Notes under the pieces: model-generated
What the model was told of the DNA's origin: nothing
Databases searched by the model: none
Seen by the model: the letters and a program-made list of their open reading frames with translations, nothing else
Made by a program: the position numbers and the translations under genes
Part shown: one piece after another, positions 43,383-51,793 of the stretch
How positions within the stretch are numbered: position 1 is the stretch's first letter
How the letters are laid out: each line of letters opens with the position of its first letter
Origin: Pseudoalteromonas sp. SMS1
Lineage (GTDB): Bacteria; Pseudomonadota; Gammaproteobacteria; Enterobacterales; Alteromonadaceae
Direction of reading: 5' to 3'
NCBI RefSeq assembly: GCF_021530565.1
Contig: NZ_JAKGBI010000006.1
Location: forward strand, 124,001-188,000
DNA length: 64,000 nucleotides

Positions 43383-44483
43383 TCACTCCTCACAAATCAC
43401 TGGCGCTTCGTAGTCCAAGCTCATCAAGTCAAAATAGTTTTGACCAAGGGCGATATTGCGAAATGCGTTGTTGTCTAAAAATTGGTTGATGTAACTGGTG
43501 AGCTCGACTTCATTGGCATAGTGTTTAAAGCGTTTGGTGTCGGTTGCGACAAAGTCGGAGCCGGGCAGAATACGGGTGGAGTATTGATTAAAAAAGGCCA
43601 CATAGTGGTCACGAATTGCTTCGTGTTTAAAGTATTCGTCGTACAGAACACGCCATGAAATATCCAGCATCAGTTTGGGGTATTGATCCAATAGTCTGGA
43701 TAAAATCTCGATATGGCGCTTAGGGTCAAGGTTGGTAAGCTCTCTGGATAGTCCCATATGCACCCATACAATGGGGTTGTCGGGGTATTGTTTTAGCACT
43801 GCTTCCATTAAATATAGGAACTTTTCAGGCGCTTTGTTGGAACCGATATCTGCATGAATAGAAATAGGAATTGGGGTACTACCGGGTCCGCGGGGGCTTC
43901 TTAGCTTGGCCATAAACTCATCCCATTTGGCGATGTTTTCGATGGCGGTCGTACGATGGCGATTAATAAACAGCGCCTGTTTGACCAAGTTGACCTCTCC
44001 CATCCAAGCAAACGTATTTGGGTATTCCTGCTCCAATAGATCCATTTTGTAGGCAACATCTTGCGGTGCATTCAGGTCTGGAAAGCTCATTGATAGGGTT
44101 AAATGAGTGTCTTGCGGTGCATACTCGTAATAATTTGCGGCATTGCTAAAGTCATTCTTAATACTGGGTTTTACCTGTGCCGTCGGGCAGTTATAAAAGT
44201 AGTCGCAGTCCAAAGGCACCATCTGGCCAATACCAAATACGTTTACAAACAAAATACCTAAACGCTCAAAATAGGTGTTTAGTTCGTTGATTGACAATGC
44301 ATTCCCCCCAAACGGGCGAAAGTGATTGTGGGCATCCACCACAAAGGTATGTGGCATCGTAGCACGGTTATAGCATTGGGAATTGCCTTTTTTAAACATC
44401 TCAATGTTGCGCACATGCTGAGTTTGAACACACCCACTCAACAACATCATTATCGAGCTAATAACACCCAATTGCTTAATCAC
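43383..44483 (-). CDS. Lipoprotein amidohydrolase (amidohydrolase_2-like TIM barrel)
   Basis: 366 residues with a lipoprotein signal peptide (lipobox LLSGC, Cys at about 18; Val-Gln follow, allowing outer-membrane transfer). The body fits a metal-dependent hydrolase barrel: DAHNHFRPFG supplies the first HxH, IPISIHADIG and IVWVHMGLSRE further His ligands, and LPGSDFVATD the closing Asp. The family includes decarboxylases and hydrolases acting on aryl or lactone compounds. GGAGG is well placed before the ATG. It lies downstream of the siderophore transporter genes in the same direction, separated by a hairpin; a functional link is possible but unproved. Confidence 0.78.
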   Translation of the reverse strand: MIKQLGVISSIMMLLSGCVQTQHVRNIEMFKKGNSQCYNRATMPHTFVVDAHNHFRPFGGNALSINELNTYFERLGILFVNVFGIGQMVPLDCDYFYNCPTAQVKPSIKNDFSNAANYYEYAPQDTHLTLSMSFPDLNAPQDVAYKMDLLEQEYPNTFAWMGEVNLVKQALFINRHRTTAIENIAKWDEFMAKLRSPRGPGSTPIPISIHADIGSNKAPEKFLYLMEAVLKQYPDNPIVWVHMGLSRELTNLDPKRHIEILSRLLDQYPKLMLDISWRVLYDEYFKHEAIRDHYVAFFNQYSTRILPGSDFVATDTKRFKHYANEVELTSYINQFLDNNAFRNIALGQNYFDLMSLDYEAPVICEE

Positions 44484-44585
44484 CGCGACCTCCGCTTACT
44501 TCCTTGGGGATTCAATCAGATTAGATAATGACACGCTCAACATGAATCGAAAAGGAAACGCGATAATTTGCACATTAATTATAAT

Positions 44586-44608
44586 AGCGCCCTTTTGATA
44601 AAGGCGCT
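44586..44608 (-). terminator. Hairpin terminator after the ABC transporter genes
   Basis: AGCGCC (44586-44591) pairs with GGCGCT (44603-44608), with extra T/A pairs toward the loop, followed on the minus strand by ATTATAATTAAT. It lies 15 bp downstream of the last transporter codon. Confidence 0.6.
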
Positions 44609-44622
44609 GCTGTAAACCTCCT

Positions 44623-46374
44623 TTACGCAGCTTGCACTTCCTGCGCTTTCCAGAGGCGAGTATAGTGTCCACCGAGCGACAACAAACAGCGGTGACTACC
44701 CGACTCCACGACTCTACCTTGCTCGAGTACAATGATGTTATCGGCGTCAACAATACTCGAAAGGCGATGGGCAATCGTGACCACGGTGCGATTTTTTAGC
44801 AAATTACTCATGGCACTGACGACTTCAGCTTGCGTGATAGGATCAAGCGATGAGGTCGCCTCGTCTAAGAGTACAATCGGCGTATCCTTTAACAATGCTC
44901 TGGCAATGGCAATGCGCTGTCTTTGGCCTCCTGACAACAATACCCCCCCGTCTCCAACCCGGGTGTTCACCCCCTCGGGCAACTTGTTGATAAACTCCGA
45001 GCAATTAGACAAGCGACACGCGTCCATTACTTCTTCATCGCTTGCATCAGGCCGGCCAATGCGAATATTTTCAACTATGCTGGCATCCACCAGCTGAATA
45101 TCCTGAAAGACCATGCTAACCACTTGATGTATGCCTTTGGAACCAATATCTCTGAGATCTGACGCACCTATTCTCACACAACCCGAATTGGGGTCGAAAA
45201 AGCGGGCACATAAATTTAACAGCGTCGATTTGCCACTGCCTGACTCACCAACTATTGCGGTGGTTGTCCCTTGTTTAACTCGAAAGCTCACCCCATCAAT
45301 GACCTTTTTTTCGCCATATTGAAATGATACGCGATCAAGTTCAATATCAAAATACTCAGGGCGCTGCGGGTTGTCTGGCTCGGCCAGTACAGGTTCATTT
45401 AAAATGGACTCGATTTTGTGCTCAGACTGCACAGCTATGCGTAATATCGTTAAGTACTCACCCACGTCATAGAGCGGTTCAAGTAGTTTCACGAGTAATA
45501 GGGCAAACAATACAGTGGTAAAATCTATCCCAGTAAAACGATGCTCGGGTAAGGTCATCGCCAACATAATAACAAACACACTGATCGCCAAATTGAGCAC
45601 CACTCGATAGGTTAAAACCGGACCAGCCCCCCACATTTCAACTTGCAAACTATGCTGTTTAGTACGTTCTAACTGTTTAGCGACCCGCGTCAGCCAAGTT
45701 TCAGTTTGACCATACAACTTGAGGGTTTTTAATGCCTCAACGTAGTCTGTGATCATACTGCTACTTTGCCGGTATGACTGCTGCTTGGCTTTAGCAACAA
45801 CCGCAAATTTTTGCTTTGATACCTGCATCACCCAAAAGGCTACAGGCAGCAATATTAAGGCACCAAGGGCATATAGAGGATTGACAAAAAGGAGCACCCC
45901 CATACCAATCACAGGCGCTACCAAAGCCGAAATCAAATCAGGGGCAATATGTGAGAATATACTTTCAATTTTTTTAATATCCTCCGTGAGCAACTCTAAA
46001 AATTCACTGCTGTGAGTACGGCGCATGCGTCCAAGGGGCAACTGCCTCACATGGTTAATCAACTTTATTCGATAAGCGTGTACAACGCGGTAGCTGCCCA
46101 CAAAGCTCTGATATTGGCCGATATAGGCAAATACCAATTGCAGTAAAAAGAAGCCACCCAAAACCATCAAATAGTCCATTGGCGTTGACAGCCACGGTGC
46201 ACTTTGTGCCGTGGCCGAAAACTGCTGTTGCAACCAATAAAAGCACAATAACAACGGCGCAATTGCAACACCACGTTCCAATATTCGAAACGCGATACCC
46301 GTAAAAAAACGCCATTTGCCAGCGCCGGCATGGCCGATTACTCGACCAATACTCAATGATGCTTGTTTATCCAT
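44623..46374 (-). CDS. Fused ABC permease-ATPase half-transporter, YbtQ-like (siderophore transport)
   Basis: 583 residues: a six-helix exporter-type membrane domain (about 15-310) and a C-terminal ATPase with GESGSGKSTL (Walker A), FQDIQLVDAS (Q-loop), LSGGQRQRIA (signature), VLLDEATSSLD (Walker B) and IAHRLSS (switch His). It starts immediately after the stop of the preceding half-transporter gene (TAAATG), so the pair should form a heterodimer. YbtP/YbtQ and IrtA/IrtB are exporter-fold proteins that move ferric siderophores inward, and similar pairs occur with aryl-capped thiazoline siderophore clusters. Direction of transport here is inferred from this analogy; export of the peptide is the alternative. 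Confidence 0.85.
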   Translation of the reverse strand: MDKQASLSIGRVIGHAGAGKWRFFTGIAFRILERGVAIAPLLLCFYWLQQQFSATAQSAPWLSTPMDYLMVLGGFFLLQLVFAYIGQYQSFVGSYRVVHAYRIKLINHVRQLPLGRMRRTHSSEFLELLTEDIKKIESIFSHIAPDLISALVAPVIGMGVLLFVNPLYALGALILLPVAFWVMQVSKQKFAVVAKAKQQSYRQSSSMITDYVEALKTLKLYGQTETWLTRVAKQLERTKQHSLQVEMWGAGPVLTYRVVLNLAISVFVIMLAMTLPEHRFTGIDFTTVLFALLLVKLLEPLYDVGEYLTILRIAVQSEHKIESILNEPVLAEPDNPQRPEYFDIELDRVSFQYGEKKVIDGVSFRVKQGTTTAIVGESGSGKSTLLNLCARFFDPNSGCVRIGASDLRDIGSKGIHQVVSMVFQDIQLVDASIVENIRIGRPDASDEEVMDACRLSNCSEFINKLPEGVNTRVGDGGVLLSGGQRQRIAIARALLKDTPIVLLDEATSSLDPITQAEVVSAMSNLLKNRTVVTIAHRLSSIVDADNIIVLEQGRVVESGSHRCLLSLGGHYTRLWKAQEVQAA

Positions 46375-48189
46375 TTAAATCTCATAGCTTATCTGTTGGA
46401 AGTCTAACGGATGCCCTGCGGTGCTGGGTGTATGATGGTCACTTTCTTGTAGTTGCCAGCTTTCACGGTAATAGTCACAGCGTGCCAGCAATGCCTCATG
46501 AGTGCCTTGTGAGGTAATTTGACCGTCTTTTAAAACAAATATTTGCCCGGTATTTTCTAGCCCCAAATACTTATGGGTAATTACCAAAAAGGTGGTATGT
46601 GGGTAATGGCCTTGAATGGCCTGATAAAACTTAGATTGTGTCACGTTGTCCATTGCGGCAGCAGCTTCGTCTAAAATGACCAAAGGTGTTTCACTTACCA
46701 ACGCGCGGGCGATTGCAATACGCTGTTTTTCACCCCCCGATAAGTTGTGTCCACGAACTTGTACCGGCGTTTCTAAGCCATTGGGCAACTGGTTGATCCA
46801 CGGCTTGAGTTGGGCCGCTACGATGGCGCGTTCAAGTTCATCGGAACTAATACCGCTGCGACCAAATAAGATATTGTCGCGCAACGTGCCCTCAAACAAA
46901 TAGCACTCCTGTGTGACCACACTCATAAATTGCGCACGCGCGCTATCGGTTAACAAAGACACATCTTGCCCATACAATTGAACTCTGCCCGATGAGGGAG
47001 AGTGTAATCCACATGCCAACATCGCAAGCGTCGATTTACCATTGCCAGAGGCCCCCACAATCACATTCAATGTATTAGGCATCACTTTAAAATGTACACC
47101 TTTTAAAACCTTATGAGACTGATAGGCAAAGTCCACACGATAAAACTGCATCAGAGGGTGTTTTTTATCTGTTTGAATTTGCGTGTTATTAAGTTTAGGG
47201 TTGTGTGACAAATAAATGGGCATGATGCGCTTAACACCCGCTAGTAGCTCATTGGCTTCCATAAAAAAACGGCTGACTTTGATGATGGGGTTCAGCATGC
47301 CCACCGCTAGTAACATACTTAAAATAACCTGCTCAGTGCTGACAGACTGCGTACTGTGCAACCCAATTGCAGCAGGCAGTAAACAGACAAATGAAGCGCC
47401 TAGTAATGCAGTATAAAGTGTCCAGCCTGGTACAGTTTGGCCCGTCAACTCCAAAACGAGTTTATGGTAGCTATCTAATTTGCGGTTTAAAACAGCAAAG
47501 CGCTTACTGTCCAAATTGTATAACTTCATCAACGGAATGTTTTTAACGTAATCGCTTAAAGTCGCGGTTAAATCCTCCGACACGCCACTAAACTGCTCGT
47601 ATTGCGCCGCTGTTTTGTGCATAAATAAACCGCTCGCTAAAAAAGCCAGTGGCACAACCGCGACAGCGCTGAGCGCAAGCCGCCAATCAATAAATGCAAT
47701 CACTGTAAAAACCACTAAGGGCGTTAACAGCGCGTTGAACAGTTCGACACTTTGGTGGGCTATAAAGTGTTCAATGTGCTCAACATCTTGAAGAATATTC
47801 TGCTTGAGTACCCCAGGGTTTTGCGCACTGAGCCAAGTCAGAGGTAAGTTTGCCAGCTGTTTTGCCAGTTTCATTCTAACTTCTGCCAGGGCTTTAAAAG
47901 CAACTTGGTGGCTGAAGAAATAGGCGCCCATAGAACACCCTGATTTGAGTGTAATCGCACCACAAATACCTGCGGCTATCCACAATAACTGCTCGGCAGA
48001 TGCGGTCAATGGGGTCAACAACTCTTGTATTGCTAGAAATAATAAATACACCGGTAAAAGCTCAAAGACAGTCACACACGCCATTAAACTCAAAGCCATA
48101 AACATCTTGCCTTTATGAGGTGCACAGATCGCAAATATGATTGACCAAGGACTTTGATTTTCCTCAGTTTCATGCGACTCAACACGCAT
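46375..48189 (-). CDS. Fused ABC permease-ATPase half-transporter, YbtP-like (siderophore transport)
   Basis: 604 residues: a six-helix membrane domain (about 28-320) and an ATPase domain with GASGNGKSTL, VTQECYLFEGT (Q-loop), LSGGEKQRIA, VILDEAAAAMD and ITHKYLG. The Walker B run reads EAAAAMD rather than the usual EATSALD, otherwise the ATP site looks intact. AAAGGAG is well spaced before the ATG. First gene of the transporter pair, divergent from the salicylate-activating gene across about 550-600 bp, which places both under a shared control region, presumably iron-responsive. Confidence 0.86.
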   Translation of the reverse strand: MRVESHETEENQSPWSIIFAICAPHKGKMFMALSLMACVTVFELLPVYLLFLAIQELLTPLTASAEQLLWIAAGICGAITLKSGCSMGAYFFSHQVAFKALAEVRMKLAKQLANLPLTWLSAQNPGVLKQNILQDVEHIEHFIAHQSVELFNALLTPLVVFTVIAFIDWRLALSAVAVVPLAFLASGLFMHKTAAQYEQFSGVSEDLTATLSDYVKNIPLMKLYNLDSKRFAVLNRKLDSYHKLVLELTGQTVPGWTLYTALLGASFVCLLPAAIGLHSTQSVSTEQVILSMLLAVGMLNPIIKVSRFFMEANELLAGVKRIMPIYLSHNPKLNNTQIQTDKKHPLMQFYRVDFAYQSHKVLKGVHFKVMPNTLNVIVGASGNGKSTLAMLACGLHSPSSGRVQLYGQDVSLLTDSARAQFMSVVTQECYLFEGTLRDNILFGRSGISSDELERAIVAAQLKPWINQLPNGLETPVQVRGHNLSGGEKQRIAIARALVSETPLVILDEAAAAMDNVTQSKFYQAIQGHYPHTTFLVITHKYLGLENTGQIFVLKDGQITSQGTHEALLARCDYYRESWQLQESDHHTPSTAGHPLDFQQISYEI

Positions 48190-48392
48190 ATACCTACTCC
48201 TTTAAATGCGGTTAAACATCGGCTCATTAAACCAACTCAGATAGTTATTTACATCGCCCTACAAAGCAACTCTGACTCTACCGATAACCCTGTTTGTTGC
48301 TATACCATTGTTTTATATCAAACAAACGTTCCAATTTTACCAACAAAATCAATCATTAAGGACTAGTGTAGACTACAATTTTATTCATTTTT

Positions 48393-48409
48393 ATCAATGT
48401 AAAATTGAT
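48393..48409. promoter_or_regulatory. ATCAAT-N5-ATTGAT inverted repeat in the divergent siderophore control region
   Basis: A perfect 6-bp inverted repeat in the A/T-rich run between the transporter and biosynthetic genes, about 200 bp upstream of the transporter start. The surrounding sequence (TGAAAATAATCAATT on the minus strand) partly resembles a Fur box but is not a strong match. A regulator site is inferred. Confidence 0.4.
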
Positions 48410-48580
48410 TATTTTCACACCAAACCTCAAACGCCATGCCATTGCCAAGCGACCATCAAGCCCGCATATCAGGATAACTCTCCGGCCGTCACCACATAGT
48501 GATTTGTCTAATCACAATAAAAAATAGCCGCAAGCCTACTGGAGTAAAACCATTTGCTCTCCCCGCATCCGCTGACTAAC

Positions 48581-48652
48581 CCCCAGATCGGAAATAAGTG
48601 TGAAACGCCCGTGAAAGCACGCAAATGCACCCGAAAAAATTACCGATCGGGG
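48581..48652. promoter_or_regulatory. Imperfect long inverted repeat upstream of the biosynthetic operon
   Basis: CCCCAGATCGGAAAT (48581-48595) and ATTACCGATCGGGG (48639-48652) are near-perfect inverted copies (one mismatch and one missing base), about 57 bp centre to centre, ending about 140 bp before the start codon. YbtA-type activators of yersiniabactin genes use repeated promoter sites, so this could be such an operator; no regulator gene is in the window. Confidence 0.45.
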
Positions 48653-48793
48653 CATACAACAACTTTTAGGGGTGGGAACAAATTGTTTGAAACCATATTT
48701 TTTGAGGCCGTGAAAACTTCATAAAAATTACACTCGCAGTTGTCGCAACTCAAAAAACAAACCGCGATCGTGCCTCATAATCGGAGAACTATT

Positions 48794-51790
48794 GTGAAAA
48801 CAACACCTGATACCCCCTTACGGCCTAGGGCTGAGCAAGACCTCTATATTGAAAAAGATATTTGGCAGCAACAAAGCCTTGGTACCCTCGTCACCGAGTG
48901 GCGTTCTCAATTTTCTGATGACGTCGCCTTGATTGAGGGTGAAACGGCGCTCACTTACACTCAATTTGAACAGCGTGTACTAGAGCGCAGTGCAGGGTTT
49001 TACAATCTCGGCTTAAAGGCAGGTGATCATGTGATGGTACAACTGCCAAATAACTTAGACTTTGTGATTAGTTGTTTTGCTATGTTCCGCTTAGGCATCA
49101 TTCCTATTTTAGCGATGCCTGCGCAACGTGAGTCCGATATCGCTGCGCTTTGTGAGTTAAGTAACCCCGTCGCGTACATCATACCCAACAGCTACTTAGG
49201 CCACGATTACATTGCCATGGCCGAGCGTATTGTATCTGCATGTCCAGCTATTGAGCATGTCTTGGTATCTGGTAATGCCCCACACAACGACGTTTTTACT
49301 TCTTTGTCTCAATTAGACAGTACTGACGCCATTACGGCTGCCAACATAGATCCTGCTGCCACGGCATTAATGTTACTTTCTGGTGGCACCACAGGCACAC
49401 CTAAGCTCATCCCGCGCAGTCATAGCGACTATCACTACAATGCCAAAGCTTCTGCCGAGTTATGCCAACTTGGTCAGCAAACCACGTATTTAGCGGTTTT
49501 ACCGATCGCACACAACTTTCCGCTGGCATGTCCAGGGATCATCGGCACACTGTCACAAGGCGGTAAAGTGGTGCTTTGTCCAGCACCAGGGCCAGATGAA
49601 GCCTTCCCACTGATTGAGCTGCACCAAGTGACACACACCGCCCTCGTACCTGCATTAACCAAACTTTGGCTTGAAGCTAAGCAATGGGATGACACCGACA
49701 TCAGCAGTTTACAGCTGCTACAAGTTGGCGGCGCAAAATTTGCCTCGGAACAAGCATTACAAGTGCCCGAAGTACTGGGCTGTCAACTACAGCAAGTGTT
49801 TGGTATGGCTGAGGGACTGCTGTGTTTCACTCGTTTAGATGACCCAAAAAGTGAAGTCGCACATACCCAAGGTCGTCCACTTTGCGACCTCGATCAAATT
49901 CGTATTGTTGACGAACAAGACAATCCGGTGATGCAAGGTGACATTGGCGAGCTGCAAACCAAAGGGCCATATACTATTGCGGGATACTACAAAGCGCAGG
50001 CCCATAACCAAACAGCCTTTACCTCTGACGGATTTTATCGCACGGGTGACTTGGTGCGTATGAACCCATCCGGCAATTTAATTGTTGAAGGACGGATCAA
50101 AGAACAGATAAACCGAGCTGGCGAAAAAATCGCAGTTGCCGAAATAGAACAGCGCCTACTTGCACACCCCAATATTGATGAAGCCATATTAGTCCCTGTA
50201 CCAGACGCCCACCTAGGCGAACGTAGCTGTGCATGCATTATTTCAAACCAGCCCGTTTCTCTCAGTGATGTGCATGCACTGTTAAAAGCGCAACATGTTG
50301 CGCGCTTTAAGTATCCAGACCAAATCATTTCACTCAGCTTTTGGCCACTCACCGCAGTAGGAAAAATCAACAAAGCAGCACTGGCAAAACGTGCTCAGGA
50401 AGAATTTGTAGAGACCACCATGAATCACACACAATCCACATCCTATATTGAAAAAACCATTTCCATTCAATCTGCGCCAGCGCAGCTCGCACCCAGTATT
50501 GTTGAGTGTAGCGACAACCCATTCAAGGCCGTATATGAGAGCAAATCAACGTGGTCTGTTGGCATAGGGAAAGTGGCTGAGCTCTACTCAAATGGCTGCG
50601 ACATTGCGCTACAACAAGGTGATAAAACAACTTCATTCAGTGGTGAGGCATTCCCTAACTTGATAGCGCAAGCTTTGCAAACAATTGAATTCAAAGACTG
50701 GCGCTTATACGGCGTCGCCAAATTCGAACTGGCGAGTGTATTTCACGGGATCCAAGCACGCACCGAACATGGCAAAGCACTCCAATTATTTGTGCCAGCA
50801 CAAGAGGTACGACTAGCAGCAGATCAAGCCACATTGCGCGCTTTAAATGAAACTGACCTCAAAGAGCTTGAAGCCTTAGTGTTAAAAGCAGACTCATCCT
50901 GTGAACACACAGAAAGTATCTCGGACCTTGAGCCTTTACAAACCCCGCAGATCAACACTCAATACAAAGACGAATACAAAACATCCGTGGCGAAAGCCAT
51001 TGAAGAGATCGGCAACAAGCAATATCAAAAGGTGATCTTGTCTCGACGAATTCATGTACCCGACAGCGTATGCCTGAACAAAAGCTTCCGCTTTGGTCGT
51101 GCAAACAACTCACCTGCACGTTCATTCTTGTACCAATTAAACGACTTTTCAGTCGCAGGCTTCAGCCCAGAAACCTTACTCGAAGCCAGCAGTTCAGGTT
51201 ATATCAGCACACAACCACTGGCAGGCACCCGCGCTTTAGGTAGCTCACCTCAAGAAGAGCAACAACTGCGTGAAGAACTACTTAACGACACCAAAGAAAT
51301 CGCTGAGCACGCGGTCTCGGTAAAACTGGCGCAAGAAGAGCTAGAACAGATCTGTGAGCCCAGCTCAATTTCAGTCAGTGAATTTATGGCTGTGCGCCGC
51401 CGCGGCAGTGTACAACACCTTGCTTCACGTGTATGTGGCCAACTCAGTGAACACAAAAATCCTTGGCACGCTTTTCAAGCGTTATTCCCTGCGGTTACAG
51501 CATCTGGTATCCCAAAACGCGAGGCCATTGAAGCCATATTACGCTTAGAACCAAACCGCAGAGATTGGTACAGCGGTTGTGTCATGATTGTGGATAGCGA
51601 CGGGTTTATGGATTCTGCCTTGGTACTGCGCTCAATTTATCGCGCCAATAATCGCACTTGGCTACAAGCGGGTGCAGGGGTGATTGACCAATCAAAACCT
51701 GAGCGCGAGCTCACTGAAACCATCGAAAAACTCAGCTGTATTGCTCACTACCTCATTGAAGAAAAAACGTTAGAAGAGGCGGAGCGCTAA
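48794..51790 (+). CDS. Salicyl-AMP ligase fused to salicylate synthase
   Basis: About 998 residues. Residues 1-540 form an aryl-acid AMP ligase of the YbtE/DhbE type: LLSGGTTGTPKLIPRSH (about 192-208), LPIAHNFPLACPG and FGMAEGLLCFTRLDDP. Asn in HNF marks aryl acids, and Cys (PLACPG) plus Leu (EGLL) are the salicylate-type residues where DHB ligases have Ser and Val. From Met-543 on is a full-length salicylate synthase of the Irp9/MbtI type (KVILSRR, STQPLAGTRALG, NDTKEIAEHAVSV, RRRGSVQHL, FPAVTASGIPKREA, AGAGVIDQSKPERE). It converts chorismate to salicylate and then loads it on the carrier domain of the next protein. A TTG 18 codons upstream is open, but GGAGA stands 6 nt before this GTG. Fused in one chain, unlike the usual separate genes. 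3 bp before the NRPS gene. Confidence 0.93.
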   Translation: MKTTPDTPLRPRAEQDLYIEKDIWQQQSLGTLVTEWRSQFSDDVALIEGETALTYTQFEQRVLERSAGFYNLGLKAGDHVMVQLPNNLDFVISCFAMFRLGIIPILAMPAQRESDIAALCELSNPVAYIIPNSYLGHDYIAMAERIVSACPAIEHVLVSGNAPHNDVFTSLSQLDSTDAITAANIDPAATALMLLSGGTTGTPKLIPRSHSDYHYNAKASAELCQLGQQTTYLAVLPIAHNFPLACPGIIGTLSQGGKVVLCPAPGPDEAFPLIELHQVTHTALVPALTKLWLEAKQWDDTDISSLQLLQVGGAKFASEQALQVPEVLGCQLQQVFGMAEGLLCFTRLDDPKSEVAHTQGRPLCDLDQIRIVDEQDNPVMQGDIGELQTKGPYTIAGYYKAQAHNQTAFTSDGFYRTGDLVRMNPSGNLIVEGRIKEQINRAGEKIAVAEIEQRLLAHPNIDEAILVPVPDAHLGERSCACIISNQPVSLSDVHALLKAQHVARFKYPDQIISLSFWPLTAVGKINKAALAKRAQEEFVETTMNHTQSTSYIEKTISIQSAPAQLAPSIVECSDNPFKAVYESKSTWSVGIGKVAELYSNGCDIALQQGDKTTSFSGEAFPNLIAQALQTIEFKDWRLYGVAKFELASVFHGIQARTEHGKALQLFVPAQEVRLAADQATLRALNETDLKELEALVLKADSSCEHTESISDLEPLQTPQINTQYKDEYKTSVAKAIEEIGNKQYQKVILSRRIHVPDSVCLNKSFRFGRANNSPARSFLYQLNDFSVAGFSPETLLEASSSGYISTQPLAGTRALGSSPQEEQQLREELLNDTKEIAEHAVSVKLAQEELEQICEPSSISVSEFMAVRRRGSVQHLASRVCGQLSEHKNPWHAFQALFPAVTASGIPKREAIEAILRLEPNRRDWYSGCVMIVDSDGFMDSALVLRSIYRANNRTWLQAGAGVIDQSKPERELTETIEKLSCIAHYLIEEKTLEEAER

Positions 51791-51793
51791 CTC

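Noticed and set aside
48740..48793. TTG start 18 codons upstream of the fusion gene
   Set aside because: No ribosome-binding site before the TTG, whereas GGAGA is ideally placed before the GTG at 48794.
50420..50422. Internal ATG as a separate salicylate synthase gene start
   Set aside because: There is no stop between the halves and only a weak ribosome-binding site, so a fusion is the simpler reading; an internal start remains possible.
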